DNA of 64,000 bases from Branchiostoma floridae (Eukaryota; Chordata; Leptocardii; Amphioxiformes; Branchiostomatidae). The DNA lies in contig NC_049997.1 of NCBI RefSeq assembly GCF_000003815.2, positions 13,330,261 through 13,394,260 on the forward strand. Direction: 5' to 3'. Shown piece by piece: positions 12,384-25,180 of this stretch (the first letter of the stretch is position 1; the number at the start of each line of letters is the position of its first letter). The position numbers were made by a program, and so were the translations under genes. The notes beneath the pieces are model-generated. The model was not told the DNA's origin. It saw nothing but the letters and a program-made list of their open reading frames with translations, and searched no databases.

Positions 12384-13608
12384 TCGACGAAGTGTCGGGA
12401 ACGCCCACTTTAGGTGTTCACAGACAAAACCTTGTAGAACACGACCGGTTCATCCGTTTCAGACTACAAAGTTTGATTTAAATCTAGTCTAAAACAATGC
12501 TTCGACTTATTAGCGTGATTAATAGACAATTTTGGCAAGTGCAGGGAAAACGGTTTCATTCTTTTTCAAATTTTCGAAAAAGCGCATCGGGTGTGGTTTT
12601 CCCAAGAGGAGCAAGGATGGTTGTCTTCAAAAGCTAGTTTGCATTTCTTTAAATGTAGCTTATAGGTTGAAAGCTTAAGTAGACCCTTGTTTATGCGTGT
12701 GTAATGCGTCAAAACAGTTATAACTTTAATTGTGCAAAACGTTGTAATTAATACTTTTACTTTCTCAAAATCAAAAGTCGCGTTTTGGACTTTTAAAATC
12801 CATTTGATAGATGAATTATGTTTCAAGAATTCTCGTTTTTTTTTAGAATCATTTTTCACTCCTTGTTTACCCCAAGGCGTACGCATTAACATGCTTCTGA
12901 TTCCACCTAAGCTAATACCTGTTCAACAAGTGACACACATGTATAGCGTGGTCGAAATAGTTTCACTCTGGGCTTCAAATTCCGGCAGCAACTTCATTTG
13001 CGATGTGCACAACCCGTGCTTGAAAACAAATAAAGTCGGGCAAAGCGTATTGTCTGTTCTGTAGGTGTATTCTGTTGACCTAACTGTCTCATCGAGAAAC
13101 TTCAAACCCCAAAACAAGCGCACCTAGAAACGTGATACTCTTGTATCGACCGGGATTCCTGGCGAGCTATTTAAACTTCCTGCCATTTTTAAGAGGTCAG
13201 TGAATACAAAGGAGATCTTTGCAGTTTACTCTTGCTACAAAATGTAGACTTTACTTTTACTAAAAAAATCACCTTTTGGTAACCCTGTCATATGTGTGCT
13301 CTTTACAACGCGAGGAAACCCGTTCACAAAGTCGGCGTAATCAATTTTGACTTTGATATGGACATCACATGGGAGTCACTCGCAGCAAACAGAACTCTGT
13401 GGAGTGTTAAAAAACAAACAATAAGTACATTGTGTAGAAAACGTACTATCCATAGTCTTACTAGACTGAAAAAAGCCTACCACTGATCTTCTTTTCCGCT
13501 AACACTTCTTGACAATCATAAAAATTATGGGTAAGGGTGTACAGTATGTATAAATTACATGCGTTCTTTACACTGCAAAGTAGGGACATATTCTTAGGAT
13601 AGTTTCAA

Positions 13609-13757
13609 AGAACTCTTGCAGATAGATGTGCAAAGGTTAGGTGTGACAGGTCGTTCAGTGTAATATAACCAGCTGCTGCCGCGCCGCGTGCCTGCGAAGC
13701 TGGTGTGTTACGTCGACGGGCGGTTATACCGGCTATATAGATACAGATACAGATACA
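13609..13757 (+). repeat. Dispersed repeat, copy 1
   Basis: About 149 bp that recurs in reverse complement at 48693-48840 in an ARHGAP1 intron, including a GC-rich core (CCGCGCCGCGTGCCTGCGAAG) and an ATAGATACAGATACA edge. No terminal inverted repeat or promoter box is obvious, so the class is unknown. Confidence 0.75.
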
Positions 13758-15980
13758 CTGTATTTACAATACGATGAATTCTGTTTGGACGGTAAGGGTG
13801 AAACTACGGTTCATGAAATATTCAAAGCCCGGTTACACGCAACGACTTGCTGACACTGCCTGGGTATGTTATGGAAACACTTGTGTGTGTGACACATACG
13901 AAATACAGGAACTTGTGGGCGTGGCATCAAGGCACCCTGTCTGCCATATGTTATTTTAACCTGCCTTTTAACAGAACACTCTTGACAAGTAGGCTTGCCA
14001 TGGGGTACTTTGAAGGCAGACATGCGGTTGACATAAAGAATACATTTCATCCCTTCCAAAAATGTCACTAATAAAAAGCTTTGACTGAGTTGGTTTGAGT
14101 TAGTGAATGTGTGAATACAGGTTACTCGAACACTGTCAAAAAATCTAAAACTTAATTTAAGGAGCAAAACAAAATAAGAAATGAAAACAGGTACGTGTTT
14201 AGTTGTTTTGTGAGTTTAGTATCAAACGCCTTCGCGAAATCAACGTCTCTGACAAGCGAAGCGCATACCGTAACCACAAAGCACACAACCATGTTTGCTC
14301 GTTTTTTTCGGATCATTGCAAACGGAGCGTAAATGCATACTTGTAAGTCAACGTGTTTGATTGATTAACAAGATTGATTGGACATCTGTATGTATGAGTG
14401 TAGAAGGAATTCAACGTTTTTTTCTTTTTTAAATCTTCACAATCAGAAATGCCGAGAAGACACTGTTCACCAGACAATCCTAGTAGTAATTTTTTGTTCA
14501 GTGTGAATTTAAGTGGCTGAATCTAATTACTTCGCAGGATTCGGGAACAATGACGGCTATCCAACCAGATTATAACAAGTCCCATCTGAAACCCTTAAGC
14601 CATAACAGACTACTTTCCCATTGACAAGATCGTGCGAAATGATAACCAAAATGGAACCTCCCAGTGCGGCCTTCACAACTTGTCTACGAAAAGGGTGTAA
14701 AATTAACACCAATTGGGCCAACATAGAACTTACACCGCAAATCTTAATCATAAACAGATACCATCTAAGAAAGTATAGAGGCCCCGGGAGACATCATTAA
14801 GACTTTAACAATCTTTAAGACAAGTGAGGCCTTCTTTTTGTCATGAAAACACCTGTAGCGTAATTACTCCAACCTGTCATTATCACCTCAAGCTTTTCAA
14901 TGGAAGGTCTGTCTTTCTGTTTTGTTCAGTCTTTTAGTGCAAGTACTACCCCATGTTAACTAAACATTCTAAAACTACGACATGGTCTAGATTATTTAAG
15001 GGGATTCTGGATAGTGGAAAAATCTAAAAGTTACGTTTGAACATTTTTGGGGTAAGCGGAAATGAGAGAGTGACAGGGATTAAAAAGAAAGTGATAAACA
15101 GACATAAAGATACACCGCTTACGAAAATAAGTGTAGTACGTACTGAATTCATTTCTGAACTCGAGAGTAACTGTGAAGGGGTCATTTGTTTTTGGAGAAA
15201 AAGCTACAATCAGCAAATTTGTTTATAGCGTCTTTACATAAATGACCTTTAGGGCGTCGCGAAGACAAGTATTATAATTAACTACGAGGTATTTATATAC
15301 ATTAAGCCTATGAGAATCTATAGATGCTAACATATATAGTTAATGTAGATGCAATGACATTAAAAGAGACTATTCATGAACTACTTGAAGTATTTTTTCT
15401 GTTGTAGTAATATGTGTGAAGCTGTTTTCTAACATATCAAAATATAGGCAATGCCTTAGAGAGTGGGAGGGGGGGTCTTGAGTATGTGTTCGTAGATTGA
15501 ACAAAAGCACTTCCAAGAAGCCATGCAAAGAATATGACGATACAATCAATGTGTCAATCATATAGGGTGTCTGTGTATCTGTTTATGTAGAAAATTTAGC
15601 TAAACTTTCAAAATATCATTGCGCACACACATATGAAAACACAACAGACATAGTTTAGACATATGACATAAAGAAACACACGATGTTCAGTATGGTATGT
15701 ATCCCACTTTGTCAAGCAGAGCTCTAGATATGGTGTCTTTCCTACCAAGATATTCACACTTCTTTCTTTATGAACAACAGATTTCAAAAGACTCGATTCC
15801 ACAAGCATTAAGAAAAACGTAAAACGAGTTAGCCTCGAAGCATTTACCTGGAGAATGATAAAATATGACACAAGACAAGGAAGGATTCTTATACGTCTAA
15901 CAGAGAGTGGGAGTGTTATGCTCCCTGGGTCACTTTGGCCACAAGAAAATGCTAATATGACTGTCAACAACCTATTTCAT

Positions 15981-16574
15981 AGGGCCTTCACACTGGAACC
16001 GAATTAGCAGGAATCAAGCAGAACCAGTCGGAATGAAGTAATTGCAAACTTCGTGACACATTCGGGGCCATTCCGAGTGGGAATTCCAAATGGGCCTTGT
16101 ATCCCCTCCACACGAGAAGGAATGAGACAAAATACCGTCAGAATGAAAAGTCTTTTCTATTCCTGTGAATTCGTACTGTATGAAAAATTCTTATTGCATT
16201 CCAGATATTCTTTTGGCCACATTCGGACAGGATTCGAAGTGGCTTGCCGTTTCGGTTCTCCATCGAATGAGATAAGAATGTCTCAAATAATGTTGGAATG
16301 CCGCGGAATGCGGTAAGACTGCAGTTTGAATAGTTAGAATCCACTTAGAATCCACTTCGAATATCATTCGATATTTCTCCACTTCAAATGCACCTCGACA
16401 GTTTTTAACATGTCAAAAACTTTCGGGGCCAGCCAAAAGAATGGGCATGAATAGCTGGAATGCAGTAAGAATGTCTGGAACAGACTACGAATTACCAGGA
16501 ATATTTCAGGAATAGAAAAGAATCTTCATTCCAACAGCATTCCGGCTGATTCTTGCTCTCGTGTGAAGGGGGCT
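15981..16574. mobile_element. Imperfect TIR element rich in GGAAT motifs
   Basis: The outer ends (GGGCCTTCACAC and GTGTGAAGGGGGC) form an inverted repeat, and the adjacent inner sequence (GGAATCA/GAACCAG... and ...CTGATTCTTGCT) is also partly inverted. Many GGAAT/ATTCC words give internal self-complementarity. It probably is a non-autonomous DNA element; no transposase frame is present. Confidence 0.5.
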
Positions 16575-18038
16575 TCAACAACGACACAAACAAATAGCAA
16601 AAAAACTTGATATACACAATGATAACAACAACAATACTATAGAATAATATTTAACACAGTGTACCATCCTCCCATGACCCTAATGGATACTTAACTACTA
16701 AACTAATAATGCATGTTGCAAGACTTTGATCTTATTTTAAAAAGAGTTGTCGTCTCAACAAAACCTCAAGTAGTCTTCAAAAACCGGTTACTTGTTGCCA
16801 CGCCCCTTTTCTCGTGTGCCATGATTTGTCACGTGATTTTTGTGGCAGGAGATTTCTTGTACCAAGACCAACCAAAGATTTTAACAGCCTTTCCCGTCTC
16901 TAAACAACTGTTTTTGTGCGACACATGCCTCAACAATTCCCTCAGTTTGCTGTCATACGGCCATTACATGGGTCATGACCACCCCACCCCCCCTTCTGAT
17001 ATTTCGCCCCCCTCCCCCAACGCCATAGTACTAGTATCATATGGAACTTAATGACAATCAATCAAAACTAATTATAAAGTTCATACGCGCTCAAAGAGAT
17101 ATAGATAAAATGGCAACATTTCAAACAAGACGTGGCTCGTTTTCCGTTGTACCAACTGCACATACTTCTGGGCAGGTTAGTTCGACCGACAAAATGGCGA
17201 CCGATGTTTGAAGGTGAAACAAAGGTCATGTAGATATTACTTGGCCAGGTGTTGTTATGAATCCCACGTAAGTATTACCAAAAATAGATCAGACACAAGA
17301 AAACGAGGGTTTAGGTAAATCAGTGCTCCAAGTATACGATATGAAATCTTACTTGTGCAATATTTATAAGTACTAGCAAATGACACATATGTACTGTGGT
17401 ACTAAGCACTCAAAATGGCAAGTCTATGAAGATAACATAATATACTTACTAGTAGTATGCTCTCGCATTGTATTTTAGACATTAGACAATGTAACTTTGA
17501 CCAAATTGTCGGATATGCATATAAGAGAAAAACCCTGCATATTCACAATTCGCTTGCCATATGGTGAGAATAGATCAATGGATCTTGTGTGGTGCAGCTA
17601 TAGCCCTTAGGGTATATTCTGTGTCGTGTAGATATACAGTAACACATATTGTTTGGTATGCTCATAAAAGTTTCCCTCACACAAAACAAACATGGCGGCT
17701 CAAAAGGTCAAAGTTCAATCTTTACCTGATGCGGGTGTTTAGACTACATTTTGTGTTCCCGCATCATGCCATCTGTTGCCATGACAACTAATTATCTCTG
17801 CATTTTCTTACACTATTTGTAGCCGTGATGTGTTAATGTTAAGAAGTTTTTAAGAAAAGTGAATGATTTTCTCATTATGGGGCTCAGAAGTTTTACCATC
17901 ATGGGACCAACATTTTTGACAGGTAAAAAGAATCTTGTGCAACACGGTATCAATGTCATCTTGTTAATAAATGTATACTGCTTGCTAGATGCTAATATGA
18001 AATAATAACAAACAAGAAATGTGTTGGGTTTTTTTACT

Positions 18039-18044
18039 TTTATT
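18039..18044 (-). terminator. Poly(A) signal of IF-B
   Basis: AATAAA on the minus strand 261 bp past the IF-B stop codon; the only canonical signal seen in that interval, so a plausible 3' end. Confidence 0.5.
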
Positions 18045-18304
18045 TTGAACCATCTGTAGCAAAGGTAACAACCTTAGTGGTTCATCAGTACTGCCCAAGC
18101 TCATCCTTTTGACATCTGCCATTCAATCTACCTCCTGTCCGTCAACATTACGTCGCCGTCTGCGTCACACGTCATCAAGTCACTACGTCACGTCACTACG
18201 TCACTCCCATGTCCCATCTTCAATCCGAAACTCAAACATTACTGTATCCAGTTACGTTTTCCTATAGATGATAAGGAGAGCTTTAGGGGCGAGTCTGGTT
18301 AGTG

Positions 18305-21300
18305 CTAGCGGTTCTGTAGCTTTAGGAAGGAGCCCTTCCCGAGCTTCAGGCCGCCCATGGCACCACGGCCGCCTCCGAGGCCGCCGCCGCCGCCACCGCC
18401 GCCGCCTCCTCCTCCGCCGCCGCCACCGCTGCTGGTGGTCTTCACGACGATCGAAGTCGGCTGGGCCATCCTGTAGAAAGCACGTGTGATGTAGAATTAG
18501 CGAGATATTTACACACAAACGACAAACAATGTAGGTATGAGTATGGTGAACCCAAAGTTACAGGTCACTGTCAAATGTAGACATTGTTGTCTGTCCTACG
18601 CAATTTAAGTTAACGGTGATATCAATAGGCTGAATTTGTATGTTGGAACGAGACAGAAGTAACAAAAATGACACTAAAGGCTATGTCTCTATCATGAAGC
18701 AAATTTTGACAGGGAAAAGGTAGCACCTGATGCAAAACAGGAGGCATGAAGGAAGGAAAGAGAAAGAAAATGACTGGTCATTTTTCTGCTGTTGCTTGTT
18801 GAAGAAAAGCATGAAAGAAGAAAAGAGAAATAAAAGAAAGAGACGATCCACCTGGCCTTTTCATTTTTCTACTGTTCATTTTTCTTTCCTTATTAAAGGA
18901 AAGCATGAAGGAAGAAAAGAGAAAGAGCAGGACGAGACGAGACGACCAACCTGGTCTCCTCATTTTGCTGCTGTTACTTGTTGAAGAAAAGCATGAAAGA
19001 AGAAGAGAGAAAGAACAGGATGAGGCGACCCGCCTGGCCTCCTCTTTTTTCTGCTGTTGCTTATTAAAAATGAAGAAGAAAAAGGAAAGTATAACCCACC
19101 TGGACTGCTCATTTTTCTGCTGTTGTTTGAAAAAAAGCATAAAGGAATTAAAGAGAAAGAAAAGGCTGAGACGACCCACCTGGCCTCCTCTCCCTCCAAC
19201 AGCTGCTTGTAGCAGGTGATCTCCATGTCCATCTTCATCTTGACCCGCTGCAGCTCGGAGTAGGCGTCCCGCTGGGCCTGCAGGCGGTCCCGCAGCTCCA
19301 CCAGCACCGCCTCCAGCTCCGCGATGGTCACCTCCATCATCTCGAACTGCCGCTGGCCCTCGATGTCAGTAGCCTCCAGCTCCGCTTGCAGCCGCGCGGT
19401 CTAACGGCGGAGAATCACATTGTGGTTCATGCATCGGTTACAAGGACAATTTTCTTGCTTCTAGTATTTTCCTGAACCTTTGTCCTGCTGAGATATTTTT
19501 GCCAATTCAATGCTGATTGAATAATCCGATCAGTAAAATGTGACCTATTATGTGTTGCTGCTGCAAATTTGCCTCCTCAACCGATGTGGTTTGCTATAGT
19601 ATGCCGCATTTAGGTGAGAAATGCCCCAAACCCATAAAGATACTAGACCAACATACAGGCATTATGTATGTGCAACCCGTATATATATACGGGCTTATCA
19701 GGACAAAAGTGTGTAGACTAGATAAATTTCGCAGTTATAATCGATATCGTCATAACCACATCTTGAAACAAGAGGGTGTTCTTACGGTTTCCCTTGTACA
19801 TGTATCGGTTACAGTTTTCTTGCTTTTATCATTTTCCTAGTATGTAGGTTAGGTGAATTTCGCAATCACAAAACAATAGGGTGCTCTTACGGTTTCCCTC
19901 AGCTTGTCGAGCTCCCTCAGGGCCTGCTGGATCTCCCTCTCCACGGTCTTGATCTCCCGCTTGGCCTCCGAGATCTGCGCTTCCAGACGCTGCTTCTGGG
20001 TCTGCAGAGCCGCCAGCTGAACCAGGAATATACAGTTAAACATTGGTGGGTTCAACGGCAATGGCAGAGGGTCACTCCACTAAGGCTAACGTCACATTTC
20101 CACAAAGGGGCCCGGCCGGGCTTCGTTCTTTTTGGGAACGAAAAGTTTTACATAAAACACAACAAAAACACAAAACGGACCAAAATGATTCAATAGCATG
20201 TGTATAGCATGTATATTTTTATGCATATATTTCTGCAATGTTTTACCAACATCACTGAAAACACTATGGTTTAACAATAGAAATATACAGTATTACAAGT
20301 AGCTGCAAATCAGTCCATTGATATGGTCTCGTACTTTCATTTATTTTTTGTATTTCAATGATGTCTTTGATGTGATAATTCACCAAACTGTTTAATCCCA
20401 TTGAAACCCACAACTATGGATACAATACACGTTACTAAGAACATATGTTCAGACATAACTACTATTTCTATCAAGTTTAGCATGAACAAATTGTTTGTTT
20501 GTTTGTTTGTTTGTTTGTAACGATGAGTTTCTGACGTACCCTGCGAGCGTACATCTCCTCCAACTGGGCCTTGCGTGCGCCGGCGTTAACCTCGAACTCT
20601 TTGCGCATGCTCTCCACGGACACCTGGAACTCAGCCTCGGCCTGCTGCTGCACCTCAAGCGTCACCCTCTCACGCTGCTCCTCCGCTTCCTTATATGGAA
20701 AAAAACATAGAATTTGACATCCCTTATATGGAGAAGGGGGCGATTTTAGGTGGTCCAAAACTTCGGTGCAACACACCGGGTTTGGTCGTACGCGACAGCA
20801 TTTGGTCATACATGTACTACACCTTCTGACCTGTTAAAGCAATTGCACATCTAACTTCATAGAATTTGACATCCCTTATTTGGAGAAGGGGGCTATTTTA
20901 GGTGGTCCAAATTTGGATGCAACGCACCAAGTTTCCAAGTACGCGAGAGCAGTTGGTCGTACATGTATCACACCTTCTGACCTGTTACAACATTTGCACA
21001 TCTAACTTCATGTATTTGCTACTCTCTGTTCGATAGATAAAGTCAACTACCTTCTGGGAGGCGATAATCCTCACTGTGTACAAGTAGGCAAATATATCCA
21101 CGAATGTTTATAACATAGAACCAATAGTGTAAATGACATGCTAGAACCTTTATGTTGATGTATTCATACCTATAGATATCCATATATGTGTGTTTAGTTG
21201 TACTGTAAGTAGTTGTTATACATGGAGACCTTACGAAAGTCGCTGTACTTTTGTCGGGTCAATAAAGATTATTATTGCATTGTTTAAATCTATCCAATGA

Positions 21301-23147
21301 GGATACCCCTACTGTACTTGTCAGTGAGAACTAGGTATTGCTGCAAATTATGATTGTGAAAAGGTTAAGTAAAAATATACTCTAAAAGCAGGACGTAATG
21401 GTTAATTACATGCAAACCTAATGCGACATAATTGCATTTCATTTCTATGGTCAAGGATATGAAAAAAAACCCTCTTCAACCTTAACTTTTTACCATTCCA
21501 GAAAAAAAACTCCATACCTGCACGTTAGCTTGGATCTGGAAGTCCAGGTTGACGCTCAGCATCTCCATCGCGCCTTGTAGGCGCTTACCCTCCGCGTTAG
21601 CTTCCGCGACACTCTGGAGAACAAGAACATGAGAACCACTATTAACATGGAAACATCACAGATATATGATGCAAGACTTCGTTGCGTTTACTTGCTATCA
21701 TTCCTTCGCTGCTTGTGCACGTGATCTGAACGTCAGAGTCCGCGACACTCGAAAAGGCGCACTGTAATTTGTGACTAAATGGGTATATGATGTTTGGACC
21801 TGGACCTGGACAACTTTTGTTGCAAAAAAAATGCACTTAGCTATTGACTGCAAGTTCACCATACATGCTCCAATCTTGTCTCATTTTCTTTTTATCTTTC
21901 TTTCTTTCTTTCTATCTTTCTTTTGATCTTTATTTCTTTCTTTCTCTTTTATCTTTTCCTTACCTTCCTCAGAACAGCCAACTCCTCCTCCATAGCGGCC
22001 AGGGCAGCCATTTCAGCCTGGATCCTGCAAAGAACACCCACAACATTCAGCCATGTGTTCAAGACCTAGTTTAGATACAACACCAGCAAATAGATACTGC
22101 GCGAACATCGTTTTCTCAAAGTATTCTCAAAAGCGCCGTATCAGCAAGAGCGTTGAAATATTTAAGGTCTGAGAAAAGTCGGATTTGTGTAGATCTTTTC
22201 GGTTACGCCCATTTTTTGTCTTTATTTCCGTTGTTCACTGTCTTGGTCGCTTTTATCGTTTTACTGTGTGATCTTGAGTTTTCTGAATCCAGTCGCAGTC
22301 GCATATATTCGTACGTTTTTGCCGTACTATCTTTAGTTATAAGCTTATGACAGACGGTCTACAAGGACCCAAGATAACCTAGCAATCAGTCACAAGACGT
22401 CTATACAACACATCCACGACTGTCGGGCCTGAAATTTGCTGTCGTAGACCTATCGTACGACACATGTGACCGGGACCTAAGCGCAGACTAGCGTAGGCAG
22501 ATGGATACTTACTGGGCGGTTAGCTCGGCCACCTCCACCTCGTAGCCGGCGACCTCCTGCTCCAGGATGCTCCTCCTGCCCTGGAGCTGCTGCAGCATGT
22601 CCCTGGCCTTCCGTAGCTGCTCCTGGTAGGCGTCCATCTGGGCCTGGCCCTGGTCGGCGCCTCCCGAGGCGGACATGGGCGCGCGGCTCAGGACGGCGTA
22701 CTGCAGCTCCAAGTCACGGTTCTGGTCCTCCAGCACGCGGACCTTCTCGATGTAGCTGGCGAGCTTGTCGTTGTGGACGCGGAGACCCTGGAGTTCCCGC
22801 TCCCGTCCACCGGACATGATGGGGATTGACAGGCCGACGAAGCCGAACCCGGCCTGGGCAAAGGAGCCGGCTGCCACCATGGCACCTCCTCCTCCTCCGC
22901 CGCCGCCACCGAAGCCGCGTCCGCCGCCGCCGCCTCCACCGCCGCCGCCGCCGAAGCCGCCACCTCCGCCGAAGCCGGCACCACCGCCGCCGCCGCCTCC
23001 ACCGAAGCCTCCGCCGCCGCCTCCATAGCCACCACCGCCGCCGCCTCCTCCTCCTCCTTGTTGACCACGGAACACGAAACCGTACCGCTGGTAGCCGCCG
23101 GAGCCTTTCCCCGTACGGCTATAAGCCACGACAGACCGAGAAGTCAT
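18305..23147 (-). CDS. Keratin-like intermediate filament protein, type I-like (IF-B)
   Basis: Exons: 23147-22513, 22024-21964, 21613-21518, 20689-20540, 20016-19891, 19400-19180, 18470-18305; all GT-AG, in phase, 484 aa. The very Gly-rich head (poly-Gly with Phe/Tyr loops, residues ~30-95) is followed by a rod beginning NDKLASYIEKVRVLEDQN and ending ITCYKQLLEGEEAR. The LASYIEKVRVLE start is nearer to type I keratins than IF-A is. Exon sizes 61/96/150/126/221 again follow the vertebrate plan; the 150-nt exon 4 is shorter than the usual ~162. The tail is about 55 aa: VVKTTSS, a poly-Gly stretch, then LKLGKGSFLKLQNR and TAG. It should copolymerise with a partner such as IF-A in epithelial filaments (inference from the vertebrate type I/II pairing). 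Start is the ATG with a shared promoter module 104 bp upstream. Confidence 0.92.
18690..19195 (-). repeat. Tandem copies of the IF-B exon 6 donor edge
   Basis: The 3' edge of exon 6 with its splice donor (GAGGAGGCCAG|GTGGGT on the minus strand, real copy at ~19176-19195) recurs downstream in the intron near 19096, 19027, 18944 and 18846, at 69-98 bp spacing. Each unit also carries the A/G-rich intronic linker with GCATGAAAGAAG-like sequence. The pattern mirrors the acceptor-edge repeats of IF-A exon 6. Confidence 0.85.
20700..21012. repeat. 152-bp tandem duplication in IF-B intron 3
   Basis: Two diverged copies, ~20708-20859 and ~20860-21012, share AGAATTTGACATCCCTTAT, GGTGGTCCAAA and ACCTTCTGACCTGTTA blocks. 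The first copy begins within 20 bp of the exon 4 acceptor, which itself reads CTTATATGG, as in the repeat. Confidence 0.8.
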
Positions 23148-23250
23148 GGTTCTTCTTAGTCGAACTCCTACACCAACGCCGGTTCAATCAGGAGTTCGGC
23201 TCTGGTCCAAGCCCGGCGCCTATTCAACGCTTAAGATCGTCTGCCCGCCC

Positions 23251-23281
23251 GTCAATCAACCTTAACAAGCGTTCCCATTGG
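23251..23281 (-). promoter_or_regulatory. Bipartite CCAAT-type promoter module of IF-B
   Basis: On the minus strand: CCAATGGGAAC, 11-bp spacer, TTGATTGAC, 104-134 bp upstream of the IF-B ATG. It matches the IF-A module at 12353-12383 in both boxes and exact spacing, while the spacer and flanks differ, which argues for selection on the boxes and not a recent duplication. Confidence 0.55.
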
Positions 23282-23674
23282 CTGCCTCAGGACACTGCGC
23301 TTAAGGCATCTCTTTGGACAGCAATGCCGCCGAACGAGTTATATGATCTCAGGTCGATATGCCAAACCCTTGCAACAATGGATGCCTTCTTTTTCTTTAT
23401 TCTGAAGGAACATCATGTATGCCTAAAGGTCTGCATGGTTACGTTTTCTTCCTATTCTTACTGTAACATCAGAGGTCATGTCGCAAGAAACACGCAGTTT
23501 CGATGCCCACCCCCCCCCCGCATCTTTCACCGCATGTTCAAGAGTAGATACTTTTGTATAGTGGGTGGATGTGCTAATATGAACTTCTCTTTCTGATACC
23601 ATGGAAAATAATGCATACGAATCCTGCTCGGACTCAAACATATAAGTCACTCCTCTTTGAGTCCTGACAACAAA

Positions 23675-24075
23675 TAGAAAATCAATGTTGCTTCCTAGAA
23701 TCCCTTTCAACAAATCGCTCGCCTGGGAATCAAAACACAAGGGAACCAGAATTAAATTAGCGTCTATTTCCCATCACTAGGGCTTTTCCTTTCTCAAATG
23801 CGTGACATGAACCGTATTATCTGTTTACATCAATCTTGTCTTTGACAAATCTCTTAAGTAATACGCAAAGAGTCTCCCTACGGGATTTGACCTCTATCAA
23901 TGTGACCTTTCAGAATTCAACACTATTGCCGCCATCTTGAATTGAGGTCTCCACTGGCTGTAAATTGATATCTAGCTTTAGTGAGCGTTTATGTCAATTG
24001 TGTCCTGGCTAGCATGGTAGATATTAAGATAGAATAAACCACTAGGAAGCAAAATTGATCTTCTATTTAAACATG
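23675..24075. repeat. Widely spaced inverted repeat
   Basis: About 30 bp around 23677-23706 (AATAGAAAATCAATGTTGC...) is the reverse complement of 24041-24070 (GCAAAATTGATCTTCTATT) with few mismatches, about 330 bp apart. It may bound a short DNA element; target duplications were not identified. Confidence 0.5.
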
Positions 24076-24302
24076 GTGAAGTTAGTTATGTGAAATGTTG
24101 GCATTTGGGGCGTGTCCTCTGTTGGCCGCCATCTTGACAATTATCAGTACATGAAGCATTGAAACAACTTCTTTGATGAAATATTTCTCCTAACGTTACA
24201 AGCGTACGTTTTACCACTTTAAACAACACGGTATGTTAATATCACATACGTGAGAGTATCATATGTTTATTAACAGGCTAGCAAGAGCAATATATAAACT
24301 CT

Positions 24303-24594
24303 ATAGCTTCAGGGCCTAGTGAGTAGAGTGTTCGCCTTGCATTCAGTAGGTCGTGAGTTCGATCCCCGGCCGAGTCATACCAAAGACTATGAAAATGGTA
24401 CATGCTGCTTTCTCTGCTTAGCACTCAGCATTCGGGAAAGAGTATGGAAGTTGAACACACACCACTACCAGTGGACTAGCACCCTGCTGTAGTGATTGCT
24501 TTGTTTGGCCCGGGGCTACTGAAACAGAGATGGGCGCCGCCCTATGTGCCATCAGGCGCGGGAAGGGTTTAACTTTAACTTAATAGCTTCAGGG
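24303..24594 (+). mobile_element. tRNA-derived SINE, copy 1, with target site duplication
   Basis: A 12-bp direct repeat ATAGCTTCAGGG flanks the element at 24303-24314 and 24583-24594. The head carries tRNA-like pol III boxes: a box-A-like TAGTGAGTAGAGTG and a box B GAGTTCGATCC near 24355-24366. The body continues to a GGGTTTAACTTTAACT tail. A second copy at 30644-30922 is highly similar throughout. Confidence 0.88.
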
Positions 24595-24963
24595 GTCATA
24601 AAGGTGTAAAATGAGATGAACTCATTTACAATTGGTGTTTAGATCATAGAGTAGGATTCATGGCCGTTTTACAGACAATATGTGTCCTTTGGGGGTGTAA
24701 GCTGTTACAGCTTGCGCAATAAAACGTCATCTTGATATCTATCTACATGAAGTGGATATAGATCAGTAATTGTCATCTGGTCCCATGTTGTCGTACGACA
24801 GATTTAAGACAAAGTTGAGACATTCTTAAGACATTCGTAAATATGTCGTCCAAACTCTGCTATCTTGTGTGGGAAAGTTTGCGGTAGATCATTGTGAACA
24901 TCCCAGTTCTGCTATGACCAAGCCAAGGATCCTACGTCAAGAACTGTACGATGCATGTGATCT

Positions 24964-25180
24964 TAGAGCGCGGTCACGTAGGTCGTGCGATCGTCGTACG
25001 ATTTTGATGCCATGGGATTTTCAAGATGGCTGTGACAGAAACAACCACTGACATGGATCCAAAACAACATTTTGTGTACCAAGACGGTTGAACTTTACAG
25101 GAGACGTACATGGTTGTCCTCCAGAATGCCAGACATTAGCGATCACACGACGATCTCACGACCTATGTGACCGAGCCTTA
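24964..25180. mobile_element. MITE-like element with ~30-bp TIRs
   Basis: Left end GCGGTCACGTAGGTCGTG continues to CGATCGTCGT; the right end is its near reverse complement (ACGACGATCTCACGACCTAT then GTGACCG). A related fragment, with GTCGTAGACCTATCGTACGAC and ATGTGACCGGGACC, lies near 22415-22485. No coding capacity. Confidence 0.7.

Larger units (their letters stand above)
12400..18030. other. Intergenic region between IF-A and IF-B
   Basis: No convincing gene. It contains a 149-bp dispersed repeat (13609-13757) and an imperfect inverted-repeat element (15981-16574), listed separately. Remaining open frames are short, without splice support or recognisable motifs. Confidence 0.6.

Noticed and set aside
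22826-23596. Plus-strand Arg/His-rich 256-codon frame
   Set aside because: Antisense shadow of the IF-B head exon and promoter.
23423-23740. Minus-strand frame with protein-like composition
   Set aside because: Its start falls in an inverted repeat shared with 24041-24070, and no phase-compatible neighbour exon was found.
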